Shown here one piece after another: positions 16,234 to 23,686 of a DNA stretch of 64,000 nucleotides. The stretch covers positions 1 to 64,000 of the forward strand of contig NZ_LGED01000211.1 of the NCBI RefSeq assembly GCF_001280085.1, read 5' to 3'. This stretch comes from Saccharothrix sp. NRRL B-16348. GTDB taxonomy: Bacteria; Actinomycetota; Actinomycetes; Mycobacteriales; Pseudonocardiaceae. Position 1 is the first letter of the stretch. The number at the start of each line of letters is the position of its first letter. The notes beneath the pieces were generated by a model that had not been told where the DNA came from, did no database searches, and saw only the letters and a list, made by a program, of their open reading frames with translations. The position numbers and the translations under genes are program-made.

Positions 16234-16842
16234 TCACGGGCGGCGCAGGCCGCTCAGCACCACGTCCAGGCCACGGCGGAACTCGATGTCCGGCGGGATC
16301 GCCCGCGCGGTGGCGGCGGTTTCGGCCAGCAGCGGGTACGCCTCGCCCATCCTGGACATCGCGTCCGTGCCCAGGCCCGACAGCGGGCTGCGGTGTTCGG
16401 TCTCGGTCGCGCCGATGAGGTAGCTCAGCAGCGCGCGTAACGCGATGACCCGCTGCTCGCCGGTGAAACCGGCCTTGGTCAGCACCCCCAGCACGGCCTC
16501 CGCCCAGCGCAGCAGGCTCGGGCACCGGTGCCGGTGCGCCATCGTGAGCGGCACGACGGCGGGGTGTTCGGCGATCGCCGCGCGGACCCGTTCGACGAGG
16601 ACCGCGATCTGCTTGTCCCACAACGCCTTCGGCGGCACGGTGTCCACTCCGGACACCGCGTGCTCGACCGCGAGGGCTTCCAGCTCGTCCCGGTCGGCGA
16701 CGTACCGGTACAGCGACATCGTGCCCATGCCCAGCTCGGCGGCGACGGCGCGCATCGACAGCGCCGCCAGCCCGTCCCGGTCCAGGACGGTGAGCGTGGC
16801 GGCGGCGAGCGCGGACGTGGTCAGCGACTTCGGGCGTGGCAT
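16234..16842 (-). CDS. TetR/AcrR family transcriptional regulator
   Basis: A 202-residue regulator. The N-terminal helix-turn-helix reads LDRDGLAALSMRAVAAELGMGTMSLYRYVADRDELEAL, followed by a TetR_C type ligand domain. The ATG at 16842 (MPRPKSLTTSALAAATL) is the natural start; a more upstream GTG would run into the operator region. It is divergent from the peroxiredoxin-like gene, and two near-identical 15-bp palindromes lie in the 78-base gap, so it almost certainly represses both itself and that gene. Confidence 0.87.
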   Translation of the reverse strand: MPRPKSLTTSALAAATLTVLDRDGLAALSMRAVAAELGMGTMSLYRYVADRDELEALAVEHAVSGVDTVPPKALWDKQIAVLVERVRAAIAEHPAVVPLTMAHRHRCPSLLRWAEAVLGVLTKAGFTGEQRVIALRALLSYLIGATETEHRSPLSGLGTDAMSRMGEAYPLLAETAATARAIPPDIEFRRGLDVVLSGLRRP

Positions 16843-16847
16843 GGCGC

Positions 16848-16876
16848 TTGACAGCGTACAAGTTACGCGCATAGCT
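16848..16876 (+). promoter_or_regulatory. Promoter of the peroxiredoxin-like gene
   Basis: TTGACA at 16848-16853 and ATAGCT at 16871-16876 are 17 bases apart, a good match to a vegetative promoter. The first operator palindrome (16854-16868) sits in the spacer. Confidence 0.5.
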
Positions 16877-16898
16877 TGGGTGAGCGTACAGCGCACGC
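16854..16898. promoter_or_regulatory. Twin TetR operators
   Basis: Two 15-bp sites, GCGTACAAGTTACGC (16854-16868) and GCGTACAGCGCACGC (16884-16898), share the pattern GCGTAC-N3-GYACGC or a near form and start exactly 30 bases apart, about three helical turns. They lie between the divergent TetR and peroxiredoxin-like genes. Confidence 0.65.
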
Positions 16899-16920
16899 TT
16901 ACGTCGCCGAGGGGGATGCC

Positions 16921-17463
16921 GTGAAAGTCAGCGCACGTGAATGGGAAGCCGTGCTCGGTGGCACGGTGCGGGTGCCCGACCCGCGAAACCTGGTCCACCT
17001 CCAGTTCCGCCGCTTCGCCGGCTGCCCGGTGTGCAACCTGCACCTGCGGTCGATCGTCCAGCGGCACGACGAGATCACCGCGCGCGGCGTCACCGAGGTG
17101 GTCGTGTTCCACTCCTCGGCCGCCGAGCTGCGCCCGCACGCCGCCGACCTGCCGTTCGCCGTGGTCGGCGACCCGGAGAAGCGGCTGTACGTCGAGTTCG
17201 GCGTGGAGTCCGCGCCGCGTTCGGTGCTCGACCCGCGCGCGTGGGGCGCGATCGTCCGCGGCGTCGTGCGCGACCTCGGCCCGGTGCTGCGCGGTCGCCG
17301 TCCGCTGCCCAAGCCGGAAGGCGGTCGGCTCGGCCTGCCCGCCGACTTCCTCATCGCGCCGGACGGCACGGTCGTCGCGGAGAAGCGTGGACAACACGCG
17401 TACGACCAGTGGTCGGTGGACGAACTGCTCGCCCATGCACAGGCGTTGACCAGCCAGAACTGA
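16921..17463 (+). CDS. Peroxiredoxin-like protein (AhpC/TSA, PF13911 type)
   Basis: A 180-residue thioredoxin-fold protein. A CPVC motif (RRFAGCPVCNLHLR, about residues 35-48) replaces the usual peroxiredoxin catalytic site, followed by VTEVVVFHSSAAELRPHAADLPFAVVGDPEKRLYVEFGVE and the core strand LGLPADFLIAPDGTVVAEKRG. It is probably a cytoplasmic thiol oxidoreductase or peroxidase. GTG 16921 follows GAGGGGGA at a proper distance; upstream in-frame codons would overlap the operators. Control by the divergent TetR is very likely. Confidence 0.85.
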   Translation: MKVSAREWEAVLGGTVRVPDPRNLVHLQFRRFAGCPVCNLHLRSIVQRHDEITARGVTEVVVFHSSAAELRPHAADLPFAVVGDPEKRLYVEFGVESAPRSVLDPRAWGAIVRGVVRDLGPVLRGRRPLPKPEGGRLGLPADFLIAPDGTVVAEKRGQHAYDQWSVDELLAHAQALTSQN

Positions 17464-17530
17464 GTTGTCCACAGGGTTGTCCCCAGGTGTGGACGGATCG
17501 AACAGGCGTTCGACCACGGGTCACGGCGCT

Positions 17531-17558
17531 CGGCCCCGCCCTCAGCAGGGCGGGGCCG
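17531..17558. terminator. Strong bidirectional hairpin terminator
   Basis: A perfect 12-bp GC-rich stem (CGGCCCCGCCCT at 17531-17542 with AGGGCGGGGCCG at 17547-17558) and a 4-base loop lie between convergent genes. A direct repeat GGGGCCGAGCCGGGC follows at 17552 and 17567. Confidence 0.75.
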
Positions 17559-17591
17559 AGCCGGGCGGGGCCGAGCCGGGCCGGCGGAGGC

Positions 17592-18365
17592 TCAGCGCGA
17601 CGGGTCGCGGTTGAACAGGACCCGCGCCCTGGCGTAGCCGACGGCGCTGAGCACGAGGCACCAGCCGACCGCCCAGTACCCGCTGTCACCGATCGGCGTG
17701 CCGATGAGCAGCCCGCGCAGGGTGTCGGTGATCGGCGTGAACGGCTGGTGCTCGGCGAACCACGCCAGCCCGCTCGACATCGAGTCGGTCGGCACGAACG
17801 CGCTGCTGATGAACGGCAGGAACTGCAGCGGCAGCGCGGAGCTGTTGGCGCCGGCGACCGTCTTCGCGCCCATGCCGAAGGCGATGCCCAGCCACGTGAA
17901 CGCGAACGCGATGAGCACCAGCAGCCCGGTCGCGGCGAGCCAGTCGGTGAGGCCCGCCGACGGGCGGAACCCGTTGAGCAGCGCCACGCCGATCACCAGC
18001 GCCAGGCTGAGGACCGTGTTGAGCAGGCTGCTCAGCGCCTGCCCGGTCAGCACCGAGTAGCGGGAGATCGCCATGGTGCGGAACCGGGCGATGATGCCCT
18101 CGCCCATGTCGGTGTTGATGTTCACCGACGTCCACGCGGCGCCGGCGCCGACGGCCATCACCAGGATGCCGGGCACCAGGTAGTCCACGTAGGACGCGCC
18201 GCCGGGGATCGTGGTGTCGAGCGAGCCGCCGAACACGTGCACGAACAGCAGCATCATCAGCACCGGCATGCCGATCGTGCCGATCGACATCATCGGGAAG
18301 CGTTGCATGTGCCGCAGGTTGCGGCGCAGCATGGTGGTCGTGTCGCGGATGGCCATGGTGCTCAT
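17592..18365 (-). CDS. ABC transporter permease, ABC-2 (DrrB) type
   Basis: A 257-residue ABC-2 type membrane subunit with six hydrophobic helices. It starts MSTMAIRDTTTMLRRNLRHMQRFPMMSIGTIGMPVLMMLLFVHVFG and contains the family region NINTDMGEGIIARFRTMAISRYSVLTGQALSSLLNT and AFTWLGIAFGMGAKTVAGANS. It resembles daunorubicin-type exporters (DrrB). The ATG at 18365 overlaps the end of the ATPase gene by 4 bases, so the two subunits are made in a fixed ratio. Its substrate is unknown. Confidence 0.9.
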   Translation of the reverse strand: MSTMAIRDTTTMLRRNLRHMQRFPMMSIGTIGMPVLMMLLFVHVFGGSLDTTIPGGASYVDYLVPGILVMAVGAGAAWTSVNINTDMGEGIIARFRTMAISRYSVLTGQALSSLLNTVLSLALVIGVALLNGFRPSAGLTDWLAATGLLVLIAFAFTWLGIAFGMGAKTVAGANSSALPLQFLPFISSAFVPTDSMSSGLAWFAEHQPFTPITDTLRGLLIGTPIGDSGYWAVGWCLVLSAVGYARARVLFNRDPSR

Positions 18366-19288
18366 CGCCGCACGGTCCTCTCGGTGGTCAAGGCGAAGAA
18401 GACGTCGTCGAGGTCCGGCGTGTGCACGGACAGGTCCTGCACGTCGACCGCGGCGTCGTCCAGCCGGTCGAGCAGCGCCCGCAGCTGGTGCACGCCACCG
18501 TCGCCGGGCACGTCGAGGGTCAGGCCCTCGTCGTCGCGGGAGGAGTCGCCGAGCGCCTTGGCGGCGAGGTCGAGCGTGTGCGCGTCGGCGAACCGCAGCC
18601 GCACGTGCCCGCCGGGGATCAGCCGCTTCAGCTCGGTCGCGGTGCCCTCGGCGACGAGCCGGCCGCCGTTGAGCACGGCGATCCGGTCCGCGAGCTCGTC
18701 GGCCTCCTCCAGGTACTGGGTGGTGAGGAAGATCGTGACGCCGTTCGCGACCAGGCCGCGGATGACCTGCCACATGGCGTGCCTGCTGCGCGGGTCCAGG
18801 CCGGTGGTCGGCTCGTCCAGGAAGATCAGCTTCGGGTCGCCGACCAGCGTCATCGCCAGGTCCAGGCGCCGTCGCATGCCGCCGGAGTAGGTGGCGGCGG
18901 GCTTCTTCGCCGCCTCGACGAGGTCGAACTGCTCCAGCAGCCGCGCGGTGCGGCGGCGTCCCTCCCGGCGGTCCAGGTGGGCGAGGTCCGCCATCAGCCG
19001 GAGGTTCTCCTCGCCGGTGAGCAGGTTGTCCACGGCGGAGAACTGGCCGGTGACGCCGATGGCCGCGCGGACACCGGCCGGCTCGCGGGCGACGTCGTGG
19101 CCCGCGACCTCCGCCCGGCCGCCGTCGGCGGTGATGAGCGTGGACAGGATCTGGACGGTCGTGGTCTTGCCCGCGCCGTTGGGGCCGAGCAGGGCGAACA
19201 CCGTGCCGGGCTCGACCCGCAGGTCGAGGCCGTCGAGCACGACGTGGTCACCGTAGGACTTGCGCAGACCGGTGGCGGTGATCGCCAT
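18362..19288 (-). CDS. ABC transporter ATP-binding protein, DrrA type
   Basis: A 308-residue ATPase. Walker A GPNGAGKTTT, Q-loop TGQFSAVDNLLTGEENL, signature YSGGMRRRLDLAMTL, Walker B LIFLDEPTTGLDPRSR and a switch region with Gln in place of His (LTTQYLEEAD, normal for DrrA) are all present. The C-terminal 90 residues are the DrrA-type regulatory extension (LDDVFFALT). Upstream AGAAGGAGA is a strong ribosome binding site. It powers the permease encoded next; drug or lipid export is likely from the family. Confidence 0.93.
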   Translation of the reverse strand: MAITATGLRKSYGDHVVLDGLDLRVEPGTVFALLGPNGAGKTTTVQILSTLITADGGRAEVAGHDVAREPAGVRAAIGVTGQFSAVDNLLTGEENLRLMADLAHLDRREGRRRTARLLEQFDLVEAAKKPAATYSGGMRRRLDLAMTLVGDPKLIFLDEPTTGLDPRSRHAMWQVIRGLVANGVTIFLTTQYLEEADELADRIAVLNGGRLVAEGTATELKRLIPGGHVRLRFADAHTLDLAAKALGDSSRDDEGLTLDVPGDGGVHQLRALLDRLDDAAVDVQDLSVHTPDLDDVFFALTTERTVRR

Positions 19289-19301
19289 GGGTCGTCTCCT
19301 T

Positions 19302-20471
19302 CTAGTCGGTGAGCAGCGGCAGGGACTGCACGCCGGTGAGGTTCGGCGAGGGCATGAACGTCGGCCGCCGGTCGGGGTCCGTGCGCAGCTTCGGGAAGCG
19401 GTCGAACAGGACGTTCAGCGCGAGCCGACCCTCTAACCGGGCCAGCGGCGCGCCGAGGCAGAAGTGGATGCCGCGGCCGAAGCCCAGGTGGGGGTTGGGA
19501 TCGCGGGTGATGTCGAGGACGTCCGGGTTCGCGAACTGGCGCGCGTCCCGGTTGGCCGCGCCCACCCACAGCAACAGCATCTGGTCGGCGGGGATCTCGA
19601 CGCCGCCGAGCGTCTCCGGCTTGTTCGTGACGCGGGCGACCGCCGCGAACGGGGTGAGGAACCTCAGCGACTCCTCGATGGCGGCCGGGACGAGCGCGCG
19701 GTCCCGGCGGACCATCGCGAACTGGTCCGGGTGGGCGTCGAGCGCCAGCACGGTGTTGCCGAGCAGCATGGTGGTGGTGATGTGGCCCGCCACCAGCAGG
19801 ACGGCCGCGAAGTTCACCACCTGCGCGTCGGTCAGGCGCTCACCGTCCACTTCGGCGTGGACGAGGTCGCTGAGCAGGCCGGGGCGCGGCGTGCGACGGC
19901 ACTGCGCGGCGTGCTCGCCCAGGTAGTCGAGCAGCGGTCGGATGGCTTCGACGCTGTCGCGCAACTCCTCCTGCTGCTTGGCCTCGTCGTCCTTGAGCGA
20001 GAACTGGTTGGTGCTCTCGAACATCTTGTCCACCCACAGCTTGAACAGGCCGCGGTCGCTGCTCGGCACGCCCAGCAGTTCGGCGATCACGATCACCGGC
20101 AACGGGTAGGCGAGGTCGCGGACCAGCTCGAAGTCGTGCTCCGTGACGTCGTCGAGCAGTTCGCCGGTGAGTTCCGTGATGCGGGTTTCGAGGTCGGCCA
20201 CGACCTTCGGCGTGAACGCGTGCGTGACCAGGCGGCGCAGCTTGCGGTGCGTCGGCGGGTCGAGCTGGATGATGTTGCCCTCGGTCAGCGACTCGTCGGT
20301 CGCCGGGAGCAGCCGCGTCGTGTCGGACGAGAACCGGGCCCAGTCGCCGAGGACCTCGACGGACTCCGGGTGGCCGTAGACGTTCCAGAAGCCGAGCTGC
20401 TCGTCGTACGACACGACGTGCTCCGGCCGTTCTCCGCGCAGCCAGAACTGCTGCGGGTTGGTGTCCCACAT
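19302..20471 (-). CDS. Cytochrome P450
   Basis: A 389-residue bacterial class I P450 monooxygenase. The heme-binding loop FGRGIHFCLGAPLARLE carries the thiolate Cys338, the ExxR motif is EESLR, and the I-helix reads LLVAGHITTTMLLGN. In the I-helix the acidic residue of the usual AGxD/ETT is Ile, which affects the proton relay and occurs in some tailoring P450s. No ferredoxin gene is nearby. It lies between the DUF4097 gene and the ABC transporter on one transcript, suggesting oxidation of a molecule exported by that pump, or a lipid; this is inference. Confidence 0.92.
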   Translation of the reverse strand: MWDTNPQQFWLRGERPEHVVSYDEQLGFWNVYGHPESVEVLGDWARFSSDTTRLLPATDESLTEGNIIQLDPPTHRKLRRLVTHAFTPKVVADLETRITELTGELLDDVTEHDFELVRDLAYPLPVIVIAELLGVPSSDRGLFKLWVDKMFESTNQFSLKDDEAKQQEELRDSVEAIRPLLDYLGEHAAQCRRTPRPGLLSDLVHAEVDGERLTDAQVVNFAAVLLVAGHITTTMLLGNTVLALDAHPDQFAMVRRDRALVPAAIEESLRFLTPFAAVARVTNKPETLGGVEIPADQMLLLWVGAANRDARQFANPDVLDITRDPNPHLGFGRGIHFCLGAPLARLEGRLALNVLFDRFPKLRTDPDRRPTFMPSPNLTGVQSLPLLTD

Positions 20472-20498
20472 TGTTGTTTTCCCCCAATGGTGTTGTGT

Positions 20499-21338
20499 TT
20501 ACGCGCGGTGGATGACGATGTCCCCCAGGGACGTGCGGGCGCGCACCTCGACCCGCTCCTCGGCCTCGCCCGGCGCGTCGGCGCTGGTCAGCTCGTTGCG
20601 CACGCGGCCGGCGATGGCGCGCACGTCCAGCCAGGCGGCCGTGCCCTCGCGGATGCCGACCGCCAGCTCGCCGGCCGAGGTCTCCATGACCACGGAGCCG
20701 CGCACGACCTCGTCGACGCGGATGCGGCCGTTGGCCGTCTTGGCGTGCACGTCCCCGCCGGCGTGGCCGACGAAGATGTCGCCGTTGGCGGCGCCGACCT
20801 TCAGGTCGCCGGTGACCTCGCCGATCCGGGTCGCGCCGTTCGAGTTCTTCACCGTGCCGGAGCCGTCGAGCCGGTCGACGCGCAGCTCGCCCGAGCCGGT
20901 CGTCAGCTCGGCGCGACCGGCGACCAGCTCGACCGCCACGTCACCGTGCGAGGTGGAGGCCTTGAGCGCGGCCGTGTCCTGGAGCCTGATGTGGCCGGCG
21001 GACGTCTTGAGGCGGCACTCGCCCAACGTGCCCTCGGCGCGGAAGTCCGCGAGCCCGCCGTTCGCGACGACCTGGGAGCGGGTCGGCAGCCGCACCACGA
21101 CGTCGACGGTGCCGGTTTTCCCGAAGATGCCGCGTGATCGGGGTGTCTTGATGGTGAGGCGGCCCGCGGCGAAGTCGACCGAGGTGCCCTCGGCGGTCGT
21201 GACGTCCTTGGTGTTGTCCGGGTCGGCGGGCTGGACCTCGACCACGGTGTCGTCCCGGTCGGAGGCGGCGATGAGGACGCTGCCGGCGGCGATGTCGACG
21301 TCGAGCGTGATGGGTCCGGGCGTGGCGAAAGAAGGCAT
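20499..21338 (-). CDS. DUF4097 family beta-strand repeat protein
   Basis: A 279-residue protein made of short beta repeats typical of DUF4097 (also called putative adhesin), for example GDVAVELVAGRAELTTGSGELRVDRLDGSGTVKNSNGATRIGEVTGDLKVGAANGDIFVG. It has no signal peptide. GAGGGGA precedes the ATG. In actinobacteria such genes often stand between a small ribbon-helix-helix regulator and an ABC exporter, exactly as here, so it probably works with that transporter, but the mechanism is unknown. Confidence 0.87.
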   Translation of the reverse strand: MPSFATPGPITLDVDIAAGSVLIAASDRDDTVVEVQPADPDNTKDVTTAEGTSVDFAAGRLTIKTPRSRGIFGKTGTVDVVVRLPTRSQVVANGGLADFRAEGTLGECRLKTSAGHIRLQDTAALKASTSHGDVAVELVAGRAELTTGSGELRVDRLDGSGTVKNSNGATRIGEVTGDLKVGAANGDIFVGHAGGDVHAKTANGRIRVDEVVRGSVVMETSAGELAVGIREGTAAWLDVRAIAGRVRNELTSADAPGEAEERVEVRARTSLGDIVIHRA

Positions 21339-21394
21339 GGCTGTCCCCTCGGAGTGAGTCTGATCGGTGTTTGTGCTGGTAGCGGTGTTGCGGG

Positions 21395-21886
21395 CTAGCG
21401 GACCCAGCCGGTGTAGCGCTGGGCGGAGGAGCCCCGTCCGGTCGCCCGGCCGCCGCCGTGGCCGAGCCCGGCCGCGGCGGCCCGCACCAGCCAGGCGTTG
21501 ACGGAGACGCCTTCGCGGGCCGCGGCCTCCTCGACCCGGAGCTTCAGGTGCTCGGGCAGGCGCAGGTTGATCCGCGCCACCGCGCCCTCTTCGGACACCA
21601 CCGGTGGCACCTCGATGGCATCATCCTGGCTCGACGTGGCGTCGTCCGGCACCGAGACGACGAACTCGGGGTCACGGCCGCGCAACCGCACGTCGACCGA
21701 TCCCGGCGCGAGGTCGCGCGTGATCTCGTCCACGGCCGTGGAAAGGGCTTCCAACAGCGTCAACCGCACCGCCGACTCCAGCGGGGCGACGAGTCGTTCG
21801 GCCAGTGCCCGTGCCTCCGCGCCGCCCGCCTCGGCGGCGGTGGCGAGCTCCCGGCGGAGGTTGTCGACGTACGGCGTCAAGTCCAT
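21395..21886 (-). CDS. Ribbon-helix-helix (HicB-like) regulator
   Basis: A 163-residue protein. The N-terminal 100 residues are a DUF-type domain; residues about 105-145 are a ribbon-helix-helix DNA-binding domain (VARINLRLPEHLKLRVEEAAAREGVSVNAWLVRAAAAGL), followed by a Gly/Arg-rich tail. Such proteins are annotated as HicB-like antitoxins, but no HicA-type toxin is present. As the first gene before DUF4097, P450 and the ABC exporter, it is more likely the operon's repressor. An 11-bp phased TGGCAC array overlaps its start codon. Confidence 0.82.
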   Translation of the reverse strand: MDLTPYVDNLRRELATAAEAGGAEARALAERLVAPLESAVRLTLLEALSTAVDEITRDLAPGSVDVRLRGRDPEFVVSVPDDATSSQDDAIEVPPVVSEEGAVARINLRLPEHLKLRVEEAAAREGVSVNAWLVRAAAAGLGHGGGRATGRGSSAQRYTGWVR

Positions 21887-21937
21887 GGCACCACTATGGC
21901 ACTACGGTGGCACCACCGCAACCCGGTCGTGGTGCCA
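21886..21937. promoter_or_regulatory. 11-bp phased TGGCAC operator array
   Basis: TGGCAC occurs at 21886, 21897 and 21908, each exactly 11 bp (one helical turn) apart, and the palindrome TGGTGCCA at 21930-21937 is on the same register (four steps on from the first). The array begins at the start codon of the ribbon-helix-helix gene. Cooperative, turn-spaced binding is what this protein class does, so autoregulation is the simplest reading. Confidence 0.7.
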
Positions 21938-22318
21938 CGGTGGCGGGTGGCGGTCCGGGGTCGGTGCATCACTCGTTCGTATGAAATTGCGCTTCGATGA
22001 GACCAGTGGTCCATTTCGGACCGTGACGTGGTGTCGTGATCATTTCTCGCGGTGTTAGCTTCGAGTGGAATAACGCAGCTCGGGGCCGTGGGTGGGGGAA
22101 TCATGGGCGATGGTGGTCGAATGGTGTCAAGATAGCCGCTGAGCTGGGCATATGTGGTGATCTGGTGGCGCAACCGTAATTTGCGGATCGCTACCGGGGT
22201 GGTGACTCGAATGGTCTAGTGGAGCTATGTGGACAGATGTATAGTGAAGGGTGCGATCGCTTCACATCGACTTGGGAATGCCTTGCCAACGCGTCGGCGG
22301 CCGTGCCAATGTTCGCCC
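21938..22318. other. AT-richer intergenic region before the Fic gene
   Basis: This gap is clearly less GC-rich than its surroundings, with stretches such as ATGAAATTGCGC and GTGTTAGCTTCGAGTGG. It must contain the promoters of the ribbon-helix-helix operon (minus strand) and of the Fic gene (plus strand); TATAGT at 22239-22244 is a possible -10. No gene or structured RNA was recognised. The base composition could mark an insertion boundary. Confidence 0.4.
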
Positions 22319-23497
22319 ATGAATTTTCGCCCTCTGCCCGACGGGCAGTGGTCGCCGGTGCCCGACCTGCCCGGCATCCCCGCAGCACTCCGGCGCGAAG
22401 GCGCCTACCTGCCACCGCCGCTGCCCTCGGACCTGGCGCTGCCGGTGTCGACCTACCGCCGGTGCGCCGAGGCCGAGCACGCGCTCGGCCGGCTGGACGA
22501 GGCGGCCGACCGGTTGGGCGTGCGACCCGCGCTCGTCCGGGCGACGCAGGTCCGCGACGCGAACAGCTCGGCAGGGCTGTCCGGCCTCGCCGTCGGTCTG
22601 CGCGAGACGTTCGCGGCGGATCTGCTGGCGGCACAGGAAGGTCCGCCGCCCACGGACAGCGCCGCGCCGTCCCAGTTGGTGGCGCCGTTCCTGCGGGCGT
22701 GCGACCACGGTCTGGCACGGGTCCGCGCCGGCGCCGCGGTCGACGCCGAGCTGGTCGGCGAGGTCGCCGCGATCATGACCGGCGGCACGCCCGGACGCCG
22801 CCTGTCGGACGTGCTGCGCGACGCGCCCGGCCGGTTGGGCGTCAGCTCCGAGCGGGCCTACCTGCTGACCGCGACCGGCGCGCACCTCGTGGCGCTGGTG
22901 GAGCAGTGGTCGACGTGGGTGCGCGAGGAGGACGAGCAGCCGAGGATCGCCAAGATCGCGCTCGCGCACTACCAGCTGGAGGTGCTGCAGCCGTTCCCCA
23001 CGGCCAACGGGCACGTCGCGCGCACGTTCTCGACGTTGGAGATGGTGCGGTCCGGGCTGGTGCGCGACCAGGTGCTGCCGCTGTCCGCGTGGCTGGACAC
23101 CGCGTTGGCCGAGTACGAGCGGCAGATCCGCGCCGTGGTCGACACCGGCCGGGTGGACCGCTGGGTCGAGTTCTTCGCCACCGCTGTCCGCGACCAGGCG
23201 TTGGCGCAGCTGCGGCTGATCGGCCACCTGGAGAAGTTGGCCGCCGACTACGCGGTCCGGTTGCCACGTAAGGGGAAGCTGCCCCTGGTGGCGGCCGAGC
23301 TGATCGGCCTGCCCGTGGTGGACAACCGGTCGTTGCGCGAGCGTTACGGCGTGTCCGCGAAGGCCGCCACCGACCTCACCGCCCGCCTGGTCGAGCTGGG
23401 CGTGCTCGTCCCGTGGGAGTTCCTCGGCTACCGCCGGGTGTTCCTGTGCCGGGACGTGCTGCGCCTGCTGGCCGACCACCCCGACACCACCGTGTGA
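22319..23497 (+). CDS. Fic/DOC family protein with degenerate catalytic motif
   Basis: A 392-residue Fic protein. The N-terminal half has the Fic_N type helices, and the C-terminus carries a winged-helix-like domain (ELIGLPVVDNRSLRERYGVSAKAATDLTARLVELGVLV). Fic enzymes transfer AMP or other groups to proteins using HPFx(D/E)GN(G/K)RxxR. Here the motif reads QPFPTANGHVAR near residues 223-234: the catalytic His is Gln, the acidic residue is Thr, Gly is Ala and the first Arg is His. AMP transfer by the usual mechanism is therefore doubtful; it may be a DNA-binding pseudo-enzyme. ATG 22319 starts the conserved region (MNFRPLPDGQWSPVPDLPGIPAALRREGAYLPP with gaps in others). Confidence 0.8.
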   Translation: MNFRPLPDGQWSPVPDLPGIPAALRREGAYLPPPLPSDLALPVSTYRRCAEAEHALGRLDEAADRLGVRPALVRATQVRDANSSAGLSGLAVGLRETFAADLLAAQEGPPPTDSAAPSQLVAPFLRACDHGLARVRAGAAVDAELVGEVAAIMTGGTPGRRLSDVLRDAPGRLGVSSERAYLLTATGAHLVALVEQWSTWVREEDEQPRIAKIALAHYQLEVLQPFPTANGHVARTFSTLEMVRSGLVRDQVLPLSAWLDTALAEYERQIRAVVDTGRVDRWVEFFATAVRDQALAQLRLIGHLEKLAADYAVRLPRKGKLPLVAAELIGLPVVDNRSLRERYGVSAKAATDLTARLVELGVLVPWEFLGYRRVFLCRDVLRLLADHPDTTV

Positions 23498-23521
23498 CTA
23501 CCCGGAAAGAACGCGACGACG

Positions 23522-23686
23522 ATGAGCACCTCCCCCGACCGACCGTCCCCGTCTTCCCGCTGCCGGCGTGCCGGCTGCCGCCGACGCCACTGCCGCCACC
23601 GCTCAGGGAGCCTGCCGCGGGTCCGCCTCGTGGTCGGCCTGCTGATCCAGGTCGGCGTGGCGCTGCTGCACTGGTTCCGCGACTGA
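23522..23686 (+). CDS. Possible 54-residue Cys/Arg-rich protein with a C-terminal hydrophobic segment
   Basis: A short frame begins 24 bases after the Fic stop: a Cys/Arg/His-rich N-terminus (SRCRRAGCRRRHCRHRSG) and a hydrophobic end (LVVGLLIQVGVALLHWF). It overlaps the 3' end of the minus-strand TPR gene by 84 bases. There is no clear ribosome binding site and no relative I recognise, so it may be chance. Confidence 0.25.
   Translation: MSTSPDRPSPSSRCRRAGCRRRHCRHRSGSLPRVRLVVGLLIQVGVALLHWFRD

Noticed and set aside
17592..20471. Secondary-metabolite gene cluster around the P450 and DrrAB-like pump
   Set aside because: No polyketide synthase, peptide synthetase, terpene or RiPP genes are near; the operon contains only five genes.
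21395..21886. HicAB toxin-antitoxin system
   Set aside because: The HicB-like protein has no HicA-type neighbour on either side and heads an exporter operon.
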